The translations under genes and the position numbers were made by a program. The notes under the pieces were generated by a model. It was not told the DNA's origin. It saw only the letters and a program-made list of their open reading frames with translations, and did not search any database. A stretch of DNA of 64,000 nucleotides from Oligoflexia bacterium (GTDB taxonomy: Bacteria > Bdellovibrionota > UBA1018 > CAIPTA01): NCBI GenBank assembly GCA_023954355.1, contig JAMLID010000016.1, positions 1 through 64,000 of the forward strand, in the 5' to 3' direction. Position 1 is the stretch's first letter, and every line of letters starts with the position of its first letter. Shown here piece by piece: positions 50,620 to 60,482 of this stretch.

Positions 50620-51393
50620 TTATTGAATGGGAATAAATACTTGTTGAATTGATGTTTGTGACTTTTCCATTAAAGAATCTCGGGTTTCATTTTCTGCGGG
50701 AACAATAGGGTCACAAATAGTTAAACGAATTTTTGCTCTTCGGATGCGAAAAATTTGAAAAAAATGTTTTGTAAAACCCATATCACCATACCAGCAGATA
50801 GAGTCACGATTTTTACTATTTGTTTTTTCGCCGTTAATTTCTGCATATTCTAAATAAATAGGTAGTACTGCACAATTAGCCTGCAGTGCTGCTGAATATA
50901 GAGGACGCTTAAATGGACGAAGTGCGCTACCGTCAGTTGATGTAGCTTCAGGAAAAATAACCACAGACATATTTCTTTTAAGGGCCGTTATAATTTCTTC
51001 AATTTCTCCTATAATATTTTCTTTAGAACGTCTTTCTACATAAAGACATCCACCAACATCAGTTAGCAATCCCAGCACTGGCGTTTCTCTCATCTCCATA
51101 GAAGTAACAAAACAGAGTGGTCTTAAAACCGCCATAATTAATGGATCGATATAAGACATATGATTGGCAACAATAAAGTAGGTTTTATCTTTTTCCATTT
51201 TTTCAGGATTGATAATTTCTACGTGAAAACCGAATACGGCCATCGCCAATTTACAGTTTTTGTGTACAAGTGAGATAAATAGATTTTTTCTTTCCCAAGA
51301 GTCTCTGATAACTAATTTTGCCAAGCTACAAATTAATACATGATTACACATCATAAATATAATAGAGCTAGCTTTTGCAATATATCGAATCAT
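50620..51393 (-). CDS. PlsC-type lysophospholipid acyltransferase
   Basis: 257 residues with an N-terminal hydrophobic segment. The catalytic NHMSYID (His78, Asp83) matches the HX4D box, and FPEATSTDG matches block III. It transfers acyl chains from acyl-ACP or acyl-CoA to lysophospholipid. The DUF4442 gene upstream overlaps it by four bases. Confidence 0.85.
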   Translation of the reverse strand: MIRYIAKASSIIFMMCNHVLICSLAKLVIRDSWERKNLFISLVHKNCKLAMAVFGFHVEIINPEKMEKDKTYFIVANHMSYIDPLIMAVLRPLCFVTSMEMRETPVLGLLTDVGGCLYVERRSKENIIGEIEEIITALKRNMSVVIFPEATSTDGSALRPFKRPLYSAALQANCAVLPIYLEYAEINGEKTNSKNRDSICWYGDMGFTKHFFQIFRIRRAKIRLTICDPIVPAENETRDSLMEKSQTSIQQVFIPIQ

Positions 51394-51920
51394 GATTTAT
51401 CTCTGAGCGACAATGTAAGCGTAAATTTTGCTACCGTTTCTACGACGGTTCCTTTTCTGGTTTCTGCGATAGCTGGTACTGATAAATTTATTCTTTCTTT
51501 TGTTTGTATGGCTTTTTCAACAGCTGCCGCAATCTCACTACCTTGGTCGCATACGAAATAAACTCTTGATTCAGGCCGCTTTAAAAACTCAGCTTGAAAA
51601 TCTTTAAAACTAAAATGCAAATTCTTTTTTTGTTTTCGTATGTGATGAAAAGCTAAAATTCCTACAGCGCTATCTGCTCCAATGGCTAGGGCTCCGAAAT
51701 ACATAGAACGTAAATGATTTTTCGTAAGCTTATTTAGTGGGATAGAAACAATAGCTTTGTCGTCATCTATAGAATCGACTTTTGGATTTACCATGAAGAG
51801 TAAGGGTACTTTAAAAAAACCAAAGCTTTTTAATAAGGCGGTTGCCGAGATTGGTTTAGGGAGTAACTGATCTACTTTTTCTACAAAATTGCGACCCACT
51901 GAGCTGAATTTTTTTTGCAT
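51390..51920 (-). CDS. DUF4442 (hotdog-fold) protein
   Basis: 176 residues. YFGALAIGADSAVGILAFH in the middle helix and the following beta-sheet (VYFVCDQGSEIAAAVEKAIQ) fit DUF4442, a hotdog-fold family related to thioesterases. A role in acyl-thioester handling fits its overlap with the PlsC gene. Activity is not proved by the sequence. Confidence 0.75.
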   Translation of the reverse strand: MQKKFSSVGRNFVEKVDQLLPKPISATALLKSFGFFKVPLLFMVNPKVDSIDDDKAIVSIPLNKLTKNHLRSMYFGALAIGADSAVGILAFHHIRKQKKNLHFSFKDFQAEFLKRPESRVYFVCDQGSEIAAAVEKAIQTKERINLSVPAIAETRKGTVVETVAKFTLTLSLRDKS

Positions 51921-51962
51921 AGGTAATTTTACCTACGAAAACTAAGATTCACAAACACTAAA

Positions 51963-52340
51963 CTATTTGGTTTGCTGCTTTAAGGCTCTCCACACGGCAA
52001 AAGCAAAAAACAGCCAACCTACAATAAAAGAAAGGCCACCGATGGGAGTTATGGCTCCCAGCCACTTTAAATTTGTCAGCGCTAACAAATAGAGGCTGCC
52101 ACTGAATAGGCATATTCCAATAGTAAAAAAAATATGAATTAGATTTGTCTTTACTAGCGAGATTTGTCGATCTGCCAAAAATAAAATGCCTAAGCCAATG
52201 GCGTGATAAGAATGGTATTGAATGGCAGTTTGCCATATATCCATTTGGTAAGTGGTGAAATTAGCTTTTAATCCATGTGCTGCAAATGCCCCTAATATAA
52301 TTAAAAGAGCAAACTGTAAGCATGCATGCACAAGAATCAT
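51963..52340 (-). CDS. DUF423 family membrane protein
   Basis: 125 residues with four membrane helices. ILGAFAAHGLKA and WQTAIQYHSYHAIGLGIL match the GAFGAHGL and YHxxHAxAL signatures of DUF423 (YwdK/YgdD). Function unknown. The start overlaps the end of the RsmB-like gene by four bases. Confidence 0.88.
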   Translation of the reverse strand: MILVHACLQFALLIILGAFAAHGLKANFTTYQMDIWQTAIQYHSYHAIGLGILFLADRQISLVKTNLIHIFFTIGICLFSGSLYLLALTNLKWLGAITPIGGLSFIVGWLFFAFAVWRALKQQTK

Positions 52341-53677
52341 GATTCACTAGCTTTCATAAAGGCGTGCATGAAAAAACCATCAGATGGCCCAGGTCCATAA
52401 AAGCCACCACCCACTGATTTAAGGTCTTTAAATGTTTTTTCTATCCACTCTACTTGTTGGATTGTTTCTGCTTTCCTAATCGTACAAACACCAAAAACAA
52501 GAATACCCCCAGGCTTTACAAGAGGGTAGTAAGTTCTAATAAGATCTTTTTGTAGGTTTTCTATATGCTTCCATTCTTTTTTAGTGGCTCGCCATTTTAT
52601 ATCAGGATTTCTTCTTAAAACACCAATTCCACTGCAAGGAGAATCAATTAACACTAGGTCTGCAGTTTCACTAAAATCGTTTAGAGATGATGTGTTTTGC
52701 GGATCAATAACCATTGTTTTAATATTATGTAAGTTATGGCGCTTGGCTCTTTTTCTTAAAGCCTCTAGTTTTCCTTTTGATGTATCGTAGGCAAAAATAC
52801 TACCCTTACCATCTAAGAGCTCAGCTATGGCCAAAGATTTTCCACCGGCCCCGGCGCAGGTATCAATTACCGTAAACTTACTGGTTTTTTTAGGCAAAGC
52901 TAAATTTGCAGGCAGTGATCTACACTCACCAGGAACCTTTCTAAGCACAGGTAAGATTTCTTTTGGCCAAAGAGCAAATAAGGCCATCATTTGCGAGCCT
53001 AGATCTTGAATTTCATAGGCTCCTTCTTGAAATAGAGGGTGTGACAAGCATGCTGCATATTCTTCAAAGTAAAATGCGTGGGGGCTATGTGTAGACAATT
53101 TTGCTCTTACTGGTAGTAAATTACTATCGTTTAAGGCTGAGAGAACGGTATTTCGTCCTTTTTTAGGATTCGCTCTAAGAAAGAGAGGTGCAGGCTCAGC
53201 CAACGCTGTGACAAGCTCTCTTTTTACGTTTTCACCGAAATCTTTTTTCCACTCTTCTAGGATCCATGGCGGATAATCTGTGGGATGACCAAAACCTTCT
53301 TGTAAAATCTCTGGTTCTCTTTTCCATGTAGTATAGAGTCTGTCAGCCATAGCGATGGCTGTTCTCCATTCATGTACTTCATTGGGGATATACTTCCAAG
53401 GTTCATCGTCAGTAAGAGTGAAATCTAAAAATTTAGCAATAGATCTTGGCCGTCTTAAAAGTAAAGACAGAATATCAGCCAGTGCTGGCTTGATGCTTGG
53501 TGGAGCCTTAGAAAGCGTGCTATCTAAGTGAGCTGGGCTAGTAAAGAGAGCATTCCAAGCGGTTTCAAAAGAAGACCTAAAATTGCTTGGTTTAGGCCTA
53601 TAAGGAGTAGAGGATGGTCGCTTCTTCTTCTTAAAGGGCTTCTTCGTAGAAGGTCTTGGTTTGCTGCGCTTTTTCAT
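52337..53677 (-). CDS. RsmB/NOP-family RNA cytosine-C5 methyltransferase
   Basis: 446 residues. SAM motif DTCAGAGGKSLAIAELL (about 271-287), catalytic DSPCSGIGVLRRNPDIKWR and the second Cys in FGVCTIRKAE match the RsmB/NOP2 family. An N-terminal basic segment (first 35 residues, KKRSKPRPSTKK) suggests RNA binding. It has no separate NusB-like domain match that I can see, though 40-150 is helical. Confidence 0.87.
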   Translation of the reverse strand: MKKRSKPRPSTKKPFKKKKRPSSTPYRPKPSNFRSSFETAWNALFTSPAHLDSTLSKAPPSIKPALADILSLLLRRPRSIAKFLDFTLTDDEPWKYIPNEVHEWRTAIAMADRLYTTWKREPEILQEGFGHPTDYPPWILEEWKKDFGENVKRELVTALAEPAPLFLRANPKKGRNTVLSALNDSNLLPVRAKLSTHSPHAFYFEEYAACLSHPLFQEGAYEIQDLGSQMMALFALWPKEILPVLRKVPGECRSLPANLALPKKTSKFTVIDTCAGAGGKSLAIAELLDGKGSIFAYDTSKGKLEALRKRAKRHNLHNIKTMVIDPQNTSSLNDFSETADLVLIDSPCSGIGVLRRNPDIKWRATKKEWKHIENLQKDLIRTYYPLVKPGGILVFGVCTIRKAETIQQVEWIEKTFKDLKSVGGGFYGPGPSDGFFMHAFMKASES

Positions 53678-53760
53678 TTAATCCTTATAAATCGGATTAG
53701 AGAAACGATAAAGCTTAAAGATAGTTTATATATCTGTCGATCGCGCATTAGTAGGGGTGT

Positions 53761-55098
53761 TCAAGGAATCCAAAAGCGCTTCCAGAGAGATGTGTAGGCT
53801 TTTACGTGAATGAATAGGAAACAAAGTCCCAGTAAACCGTAATATATTTTATGAATTGTAGGTCTTTTTGCAAAACTCAGAGATGGGAGAAATAAAAACA
53901 AAATGACCATGGCGGGTATCAAATACCTTCCTGTCATACCTTCCATATAGGACTGCCCAATAGGGTTAAAGGATAGGTAAATGCTAAAATAGATTAACAA
54001 GATGAAAAGTAGAGCGCATAGAGTGGCCCAAGCCGTCGCTAGGTAAGAAAAGCTCAGCCTGAGTTTTTCTTTAGGGGACAAAAAAGAGGCTATAGTCAAG
54101 ATAAGTGCATACTCAAAAGAAAATCTAATAGGCGTATCAAGCCATCCTAATTTTCCTGTATAAGTGCTCAATAACTCTTTCCATTGTTGTGTAAAATGAA
54201 TTTTTATGACGTGAAATAAAGCAAAGGGTTCAGATTTTAAAAAAGCAAGTTGAGCATCTGGGTCGATGCCTGGTCGAATCGGGGAATAATATGTCTTAAT
54301 TAATATTGCCCATATCAAGGTGGGAAAAACAGCAGCTAAAATTAAAAGTACTGCATAATGAAGATTTTTCTTTTCTCTATACTTTAGCAATAGCAAAAGG
54401 GGCAATAAAGCGATCGAGAAATAAACTAATTTTGATAGGGAAAGGCATAGAGCAATGAGAATAAGTTTAGGCCAGAATATTTTTTCTATTCCAAATTGCC
54501 AAGCTCGAATTGTGAGCGCAATACAGATGGCTGAAAAAGCAAACGATAGTGAATCAGCACTGATAGAAGCAAACTGAGAAAGGCCAATAGGCGTAAGAAA
54601 TCCTAAAGCGAAAAAGATCTGAGTCTTTCTATGAAAATCAAGAATAGAGATGCAATACGAAAGAGCAAAAAAAGCGATGATCCAAGAAAATACTCGAGCA
54701 AGGTACAAATGTGAGAGATAGTTTAAATTTAAAATTCGTCCGATGGATACAGACATAATACTTGGAAGATAAACTACCGGATTATAAAGCGCCATATTGC
54801 TAAACTCTACGAATTCAGAGCGCTCAAGAAGAGTTAATTCAGGAAGGTCTTGCCATAATGATAATACGGCAGATCTAGAAACTTTATTTGTGCCGTGAAA
54901 GGGAACTTCACCAAAAAGTCGCAATTGATTGCTAATATTTTTGGAAAAATAACCCCCAGTTTGATTATCAATTTTGATAGGAAAAATTTCGCCTCTAGAT
55001 AATTGTAAAATGCGCCCAAAGTGTGCTGGCTCATCTGGTATTTGCATAGGGGGGACCAAAAGAATATAAATAAGCCCCATACAAAAAAGCACAGACAA
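53761..55098 (-). CDS. DUF2142 membrane protein (GT-C-like)
   Basis: 445 residues with about ten membrane segments. The first loop PPMQIPDEPAHFGRILQLSRGEI is the DUF2142 signature, an acidic DExxH-like motif seen in GT-C-type glycosyltransferases of surface polysaccharides. TTG start at 55098; the frame is open upstream into the DedA gene, so the true start may lie earlier. Confidence 0.82.
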   Translation of the reverse strand: MSVLFCMGLIYILLVPPMQIPDEPAHFGRILQLSRGEIFPIKIDNQTGGYFSKNISNQLRLFGEVPFHGTNKVSRSAVLSLWQDLPELTLLERSEFVEFSNMALYNPVVYLPSIMSVSIGRILNLNYLSHLYLARVFSWIIAFFALSYCISILDFHRKTQIFFALGFLTPIGLSQFASISADSLSFAFSAICIALTIRAWQFGIEKIFWPKLILIALCLSLSKLVYFSIALLPLLLLLKYREKKNLHYAVLLILAAVFPTLIWAILIKTYYSPIRPGIDPDAQLAFLKSEPFALFHVIKIHFTQQWKELLSTYTGKLGWLDTPIRFSFEYALILTIASFLSPKEKLRLSFSYLATAWATLCALLFILLIYFSIYLSFNPIGQSYMEGMTGRYLIPAMVILFLFLPSLSFAKRPTIHKIYYGLLGLCFLFIHVKAYTSLWKRFWIP

Positions 55099-55123
55099 GG
55101 CAATATGCTCTTTTTGTAGTTTT

Positions 55124-55744
55124 TTAATTTTCCAACTCTTGCTGTTTTTTATATGACCACCAAGCTTTTAGGCTTACGACAAGTACGATTGTAACAATTG
55201 CACCAATAACTCCGAATTGTACTTGCTTTATGACTTTGATTACCTTGTCAACGTGTTCTCCAAAAAAATAGACCACATAGACAATGGTTGGTACCGATAG
55301 TAGAGCTGCCAATCCGTCATAAAAGGCAAAAATTTGAAACGGTAGTTTTAATAGCCCAGAACTAAAAAACACTGGGGCACGAAAGCCAGGCATAAATCGC
55401 GCGGCAAAAATTACTTTATTCCCTTGTTCGTGTAGTTTTTTACGAACTATCTTCATTCGTTTGGGGGGTAATATTTTTTTCACAATACTAATTTTGCGAA
55501 TCCTTTTTCCGTACTTGGCACCTAGAAAATAGACAGCACTATCACCTATCATTACACCCGCAAAGCAGACGATAATCATGATGTGAACATCTGAGGCACC
55601 GTAATAAGACATCAGGCCTGCAGAAAAGAGAATAATGTCTTCGGGCATAGGTAGGCCGAAACCGCAGGCAAGAAGTAGAAAAAAAATAACAATATAGGAA
55701 ATACTGCCATTTTGGGCCATTAAGGTGTTCACTAAAGTTTCCAC
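55124..55744 (-). CDS. DedA-family (VTT domain) membrane protein
   Basis: 206 residues with about four membrane segments plus reentrant loops. GLPMPEDIILFSAG and FAARFMPGFRAPVFFSSGL carry the conserved Glu/Asp and Arg of DedA proteins, now linked to flipping of undecaprenyl phosphate and phospholipids. The DUF2142 gene follows 25 bases after, and a lipid-linked sugar role would fit both. Confidence 0.9.
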   Translation of the reverse strand: METLVNTLMAQNGSISYIVIFFLLLACGFGLPMPEDIILFSAGLMSYYGASDVHIMIIVCFAGVMIGDSAVYFLGAKYGKRIRKISIVKKILPPKRMKIVRKKLHEQGNKVIFAARFMPGFRAPVFFSSGLLKLPFQIFAFYDGLAALLSVPTIVYVVYFFGEHVDKVIKVIKQVQFGVIGAIVTIVLVVSLKAWWSYKKQQELEN

Positions 55745-55893
55745 TCGCTAGAGGATAGCGGAGAATTGAAAATGACTTGATGTATAAAAGATAGAGCGCG
55801 AAATTTTTTCACAAAAATGTATAATTCTTTTGAGCTGATTTTTTGTCGGAAACCACAAATTGGCTGGGTAGCACACAAAAGCGGAGGATTAAG

Positions 55894-56310
55894 ATGAAAA
55901 ATAAAAAATTAATGGAAAAATTAAATGAAATTTTAGAGATGGAAATCTCTGGAGTTGTTCGTTACTTGCATTATTCCTTAATGATAAAAGGGCCAAACCG
56001 AATCCCGATTGTGAAATTTTTTAGAGATCAAGCAACGGAATCATTTGATCACGCAAGTATAATCGGAGAAAAAATCACAAGCTTTGGAGGGCATCCGACC
56101 CTAAAAGTGAAGCCTGTGTCAGAATCCAACAAACATGATGTGATGGATATTTTAAAAGAAAGCTTAGAGCATGAAAGACATAGCGTTGTTCTTTATCGAG
56201 AACTATTGGATCTATGCGAAGATGATATTGCCCTAGAAGAGCTTGCTAGAGAGTTAATTAGAACAGAAGTAGAGCATATAGAAGAAGTAGAAAAAATGCT
56301 TATTCGATGA
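55894..56310 (+). CDS. Bacterioferritin-like protein
   Basis: 138 residues from ATG at 55894, which has GGAGG nine bases upstream; an upstream GTG/ATG would add 17 residues. Ferritin-like four-helix signature with Glu/His ligands (EMEISGVVRYLHYSLM, DQATESFDHASIIGE, HERHSVVLYRELLDL, RTEVEHIEEVEKML), as in short Bfr or DUF2202-type ferritin-like proteins. It may store iron or handle peroxide. It overlaps prmA by four bases. Confidence 0.82.
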   Translation: MKNKKLMEKLNEILEMEISGVVRYLHYSLMIKGPNRIPIVKFFRDQATESFDHASIIGEKITSFGGHPTLKVKPVSESNKHDVMDILKESLEHERHSVVLYRELLDLCEDDIALEELARELIRTEVEHIEEVEKMLIR

Positions 56311-57251
56311 GTTCCTATTTTTATAAATTAAAAGTTCCAAAAGCTCTCGCCGATGACAAACGAGAGCTTTTTTCTTCTTGGCTAGTAAAGTTAGCAGAGC
56401 GATGGAGTTTTCAAGGTATTGAAGACTGGCAAATAGATCTACATAAGAATGAATTTGTACTCGGAATAGAAAACGAATTTTACGATCTCAGGGGGCACGG
56501 TAAAAGCTCAGATGAAATTATCGTTTATTTCGGTAAAAAAACGGATGCCTTAAATTTTAAAAAAACACTACATCTTGTGTTCGCAGATTTAAAAATATCC
56601 TCACTAAAAATGCTTAAGAAAACAGATTGGATGAAAGAGTGGAGAAAGCACTATAAAACTACAAAAATTCAATCTGGTAAGAATAAAATATATATTGTTC
56701 CTGCTTGGAAAAAGAAACCCAAGACAAATTCAGCTATAATAAAAATTTATCCAGGTCAGGCATTTGGAACCGGAACGCACTCTACAACAAAGCTTTGCAC
56801 ACAAAAGATTCTCGAGCTATCGGATCATTTAATGGCTAAACAGCGATGCGCTGTTTTAGACTTCGGCGCTGGTACGGCTATTTTAGCACTAGCTACTAAT
56901 TGTTTTTTGCCAAAAAAAAGATCGATTCTGGCGGTAGAAAGCGATCCTGTAGCCTTAGAGCAGGCAAGAAAGAATATTCGTTTAAATCGTGCAGATATAA
57001 CCGCCCAGAAAAAAATTTCTAAAGGGAAAAAGTACGATCTAATTTTAGCAAATGTTTTATCTCCTGTACTGTTGTCATATGAAAAATATTTTTCTACTTC
57101 ATTGAATACTGAGGGGCTCATTGTTCTTTCTGGTATCTTAAAAAAGGATGCAGAAAGTTTTTTTCATGAATTTAATGTTCGTAAGAATTGGGTATTGTTA
57201 GATACGCAGATTGATAAAGACTGGTGTGCTTTAACAGCGAAACTTCTTTAG
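56307..57251 (+). CDS. prmA: Ribosomal protein L11 methyltransferase PrmA
   Basis: 314 residues. FGTGTHSTTKLC and LDFGAGTAILALA (SAM site), with LANVLSPVLLSY as the active-site variant, fit PrmA, which trimethylates L11. The N-terminal 150 residues contain the expected L11-binding region. The end overlaps the convergent lytic transglycosylase gene by 21 bases. Confidence 0.85.
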   Translation: MSSYFYKLKVPKALADDKRELFSSWLVKLAERWSFQGIEDWQIDLHKNEFVLGIENEFYDLRGHGKSSDEIIVYFGKKTDALNFKKTLHLVFADLKISSLKMLKKTDWMKEWRKHYKTTKIQSGKNKIYIVPAWKKKPKTNSAIIKIYPGQAFGTGTHSTTKLCTQKILELSDHLMAKQRCAVLDFGAGTAILALATNCFLPKKRSILAVESDPVALEQARKNIRLNRADITAQKKISKGKKYDLILANVLSPVLLSYEKYFSTSLNTEGLIVLSGILKKDAESFFHEFNVRKNWVLLDTQIDKDWCALTAKLL

Positions 57252-58169
57252 CTTTTTTGCGTCTGTTGGCAGTTTTTTTACGCAAGAACCCATTTTTAAA
57301 ATGCGACCAGCATAATAGGGGTCTCGATTATAATGTAATAGTGCTGATTTTTGTTGTGACCGTTTTTTACCCCAGCCATTTGTTTTGAGGTAGTTACCTA
57401 CGCTGAAAATGGAATCACTTGCTAAATATAAGTTTGCAACTTTTTTTCCATGTGCAGATTTTGCCCATGAAATATATGAAGATGGAATAAATTGTGGCAT
57501 TCCAAAGGCTCCAGAAAAAGAACCTACAAGAGTATTTAGATCTTTCCAGCCTCTAGTGTGAATCTCATTTAGTGCTTGCAGCTGTTCAAGTGCCCAGTCA
57601 GATCGTTTCTTGCTTCTCTCTTTGACCTTTTGTTCGGTTTCTTCTGAGTAGTCTTTTACGATGACCTGAGCAGAAGATAAGGTTTCTTGGATTTGGTCAG
57701 GGTGGTCGGCTTGCAGAAGGCTAAAAAAAACAGACGGTACATGAAAAGTACCCACGTCTCTACCGTACTTGGTTTCAACCCATAAAAGAGAAGCGATAAT
57801 TTCTTTAGGCACATGAAAGCGTTTTTCAGCTCGCGAAAATTGCGTGCGATACTTGCGCAAAAATTTTTGCACCTTTACGAGCTCATAGGTTGGAATTTTT
57901 AAGCTAGTATTGTGGGTGGGGCGAATTTTCAAAAAGCCTAAAATATTAAGCTCTATAACCTTTGTTTTTTCGTCTGAGCGATAATTTTCTACAACTGAGG
58001 AAATGAATTCTTGCGATAATCCTGCGGATTTTAATTTTTCTACACCATATTCTTCTGAAGACACAGAGGCTAAGCCTCTCTCTGCCGCTATAGTTTGCGT
58101 GTGCGCGTTATAGCTTTTTGCACTACAGGCAACTAATAGAATACAAAATATATAGAACCATTTTCTCAT
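57231..58169 (-). CDS. Lytic murein transglycosylase, MltB-like
   Basis: 312 residues from ATG at 58169 (a start at 58190 is less likely). Lipobox LVAC gives a lipoprotein. The catalytic Glu is in SLLWVETKYGRDVG, with FSGAFGMPQFIPSSYISWA and GNYLKTNGWG typical of MltB. It cleaves peptidoglycan at the outer membrane. The 3' end overlaps prmA on the other strand. Confidence 0.88.
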   Translation of the reverse strand: MRKWFYIFCILLVACSAKSYNAHTQTIAAERGLASVSSEEYGVEKLKSAGLSQEFISSVVENYRSDEKTKVIELNILGFLKIRPTHNTSLKIPTYELVKVQKFLRKYRTQFSRAEKRFHVPKEIIASLLWVETKYGRDVGTFHVPSVFFSLLQADHPDQIQETLSSAQVIVKDYSEETEQKVKERSKKRSDWALEQLQALNEIHTRGWKDLNTLVGSFSGAFGMPQFIPSSYISWAKSAHGKKVANLYLASDSIFSVGNYLKTNGWGKKRSQQKSALLHYNRDPYYAGRILKMGSCVKKLPTDAKKLKKFRC

Positions 58170-58274
58170 CTCTTCATCCTTGAAGAACAACCGTGATATT
58201 TATATTTTGCCAGACTCTTGTTAGTCGCGAAAGGGTGTAATTTTTATAATCAAATCTAGGGGACTCTAAACGCT

Positions 58275-59453
58275 TTAATTAAGCGCTATTTTAAGGTCAT
58301 CCCAAAGATCTTCTTTAGATTCAATACCTACGGATATACGCACAAGTGTGTCAGATATTCCTAGGGCTTTTCTATTTTCTGGTGGTACCGATGCATGTGT
58401 CATAATTGCAGGATGTTCGATTAGGCTTTCTACTCCACCTAATGACTCTGCAAGAGCAAAAATTTTTGTATTTTCCACTACGGCTTTCGCTTTTTCAATA
58501 TCGCCTTTTACTGTGAAGCTTATCATACCGCCTGGGCCGCTCATTTGTTTTTTTGCTAGAGCGTATTGAGCGTGGGTTTCAAGGCCAGGATAAATTACTT
58601 TTTCTACTGCGGGATGAGCTGCTAGTTTTTCAGCAAGATATTGAGCGTTCTCTGCATGGCGATCCATTCGAATGTGAAGTGTTTTGATTCCTCTCATAGC
58701 TAACCAAGAATCCATTGGGCCTGCTATGGCTCCAATCGAGTTTTGTAGAAAATAAATACGATCGGCTAGTTCTTTGTTTTTTGTAACAGTGATGCCGCCC
58801 ACTATATCTGAATGGCCATTTAAGTATTTAGTGGCAGAGTGAAGCACAACATCAGCACCAAAACGAAAGGGTTTTTGAAAGTACGGGCTCATGAAAGTAT
58901 TATCAACAACTACCAATGCGTTTTTTTCTTTGGCGTAAGAAATAATTTTCTCAAGATCTATGATCTTCAGCATTGGATTAGTTGGTGTCTCAATCCAAAC
59001 CATTTTCGTTTCAGGGCGAAAGCTATTACGAAATGTTTCAAAGTTAGTTAGGTCTACAAAAGAAAATTGATGTCCCTTTGGTTTATTTCTGGCAAAAACT
59101 TTATCAAATAGACGAAAGGTTCCACCGTATAAATCATCAGAAGCGATCACATGATCAGACGGATCTAATAAGTGAATTAACGTTGTGGTAGCGGCACAAC
59201 CAGAGCCAAAGGCTGCTCCAAATCCAACACCGTCTTCTCCTATTTCTAGTGCAGCTACGCAAGCTTCATAGGCAGATCGTGTAGGATTTTTTGTTCGAGA
59301 ATATTCGTAACCAAAATGTTTGCCTAGCGCTGGTTGTACGTAAGTTGATGTTTGGTAAATGGGAGTCATGATTGCGCCAGTAGAGGGATCAGGCGTTTGA
59401 CCGGCGTGAATAGCTAAGGTTTCTATGGATAAGTTTTTTTGATCGATTTTCAT
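58275..59453 (-). CDS. Cystathionine gamma-lyase / gamma-synthase type PLP enzyme
   Basis: 392 residues. PLP Lys209 in HSATKYLNGHSD, plus YSRTKNPTRSAYE and the C-terminal SLGGVESLIEHPAIMTHA motif of the trans-sulfuration family. It overlaps the CBS-like gene by four bases. Gamma-lyase (mccB-like) fits the neighbours; gamma-synthase (metB) cannot be excluded by sequence. Confidence 0.87.
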   Translation of the reverse strand: MKIDQKNLSIETLAIHAGQTPDPSTGAIMTPIYQTSTYVQPALGKHFGYEYSRTKNPTRSAYEACVAALEIGEDGVGFGAAFGSGCAATTTLIHLLDPSDHVIASDDLYGGTFRLFDKVFARNKPKGHQFSFVDLTNFETFRNSFRPETKMVWIETPTNPMLKIIDLEKIISYAKEKNALVVVDNTFMSPYFQKPFRFGADVVLHSATKYLNGHSDIVGGITVTKNKELADRIYFLQNSIGAIAGPMDSWLAMRGIKTLHIRMDRHAENAQYLAEKLAAHPAVEKVIYPGLETHAQYALAKKQMSGPGGMISFTVKGDIEKAKAVVENTKIFALAESLGGVESLIEHPAIMTHASVPPENRKALGISDTLVRISVGIESKEDLWDDLKIALN

Positions 59454-60427
59454 ATTTTGATTCCTTGAGATTTAAGCCATTCATGATTGTAGAATTTGCC
59501 AAGGTATTTTGATCCGTTATCAGGGATCATCACCAGCATTCTTCCACCACTTAATTTTTTTGCTGCTTTTAAGGCACCAGCTACAGCGAGGCCAGAGCTG
59601 GATCCACAAAACAAGCCTTCTTCTTGAGCTAGTCTATGAAGAATTGTAATGGCTTCTTGGTCGGAAACTTGCTCGAACTCATCAATGAACTCAAATTTAA
59701 CATTATCAGGGATGATGTCTTCGCCAACACCCTCGATGAGATAGTTTTTTGCCTCAACAATTTTTCCTGTGCGATGGTAATCTGCAAGAATAGATCCGAT
59801 AGGGTCAATGCCAATCGTTTTCAGTTTAGGGTTTTTTTCTTTTAAAAACTTAGATGTACCAGAAATGGTTCCACCGGTGCCGGCTCCTGCAACATAGTAG
59901 TCTAGTTTACCGTCTAATTGTTCCCAGATTTCTGGCCCTGTACACTCGTAGTGTGCTTGGTAGTTAGCGGGATTATTATACTGATTTCCTAAGACAGCAT
60001 TGGGGCGCTCTTCTGAAATTTTCTTCGCTACAGAGTAATAAGATTTCGGATCTTCAGGGCCAACATCAGCAGGGCACATTACAACTTCAACGCCCATAGC
60101 TTTTAACATATTAACTTTATCTGCAGACTGCTTGGTGCTCATTACGCAAACGCATTTATAGCCTTTTACTATTGCAGCCATAGCGAGTCCCATGCCGGTG
60201 TTTCCGCTTGTGGCTTCTACAATGGTTCCACCTGGTTTTAAGCGGCCACTTTTTTCTGCTTCAGCAATCAAGTAGGGAGCGATTCTATCTTTAATAGAAC
60301 CACCTGGATTTGAGGGCTCCCACTTTACTAAAATTTCAGTTGATAGGCCTTTGGTAAGCTGATTCAAGCGAATGATGGGGGTATTACCAATAGCCTCAAG
60401 TACGTTTTCACAGATCTTTTTTCTCAT
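59450..60427 (-). CDS. Cystathionine beta-synthase / cysteine synthase type PLP enzyme
   Basis: 325 residues. PLP Lys46 in NPGGSIKDR, SGNTGMGLAMAA (60s-70s), GAGTGGTISGTS and DNGSKYLGKFY are all diagnostic of CysK/CBS. No C-terminal CBS-pair domain. With the adjacent gamma-lyase and GshA genes it most likely serves reverse trans-sulfuration (mccA-like) or cysteine synthesis. Confidence 0.87.
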   Translation of the reverse strand: MRKKICENVLEAIGNTPIIRLNQLTKGLSTEILVKWEPSNPGGSIKDRIAPYLIAEAEKSGRLKPGGTIVEATSGNTGMGLAMAAIVKGYKCVCVMSTKQSADKVNMLKAMGVEVVMCPADVGPEDPKSYYSVAKKISEERPNAVLGNQYNNPANYQAHYECTGPEIWEQLDGKLDYYVAGAGTGGTISGTSKFLKEKNPKLKTIGIDPIGSILADYHRTGKIVEAKNYLIEGVGEDIIPDNVKFEFIDEFEQVSDQEAITILHRLAQEEGLFCGSSSGLAVAGALKAAKKLSGGRMLVMIPDNGSKYLGKFYNHEWLKSQGIKI

Positions 60428-60482
60428 GCAGCGACTTTACCAGCTCATTTTAGCTGTGGCTAGGGGATTAAGGCAGAGTTTT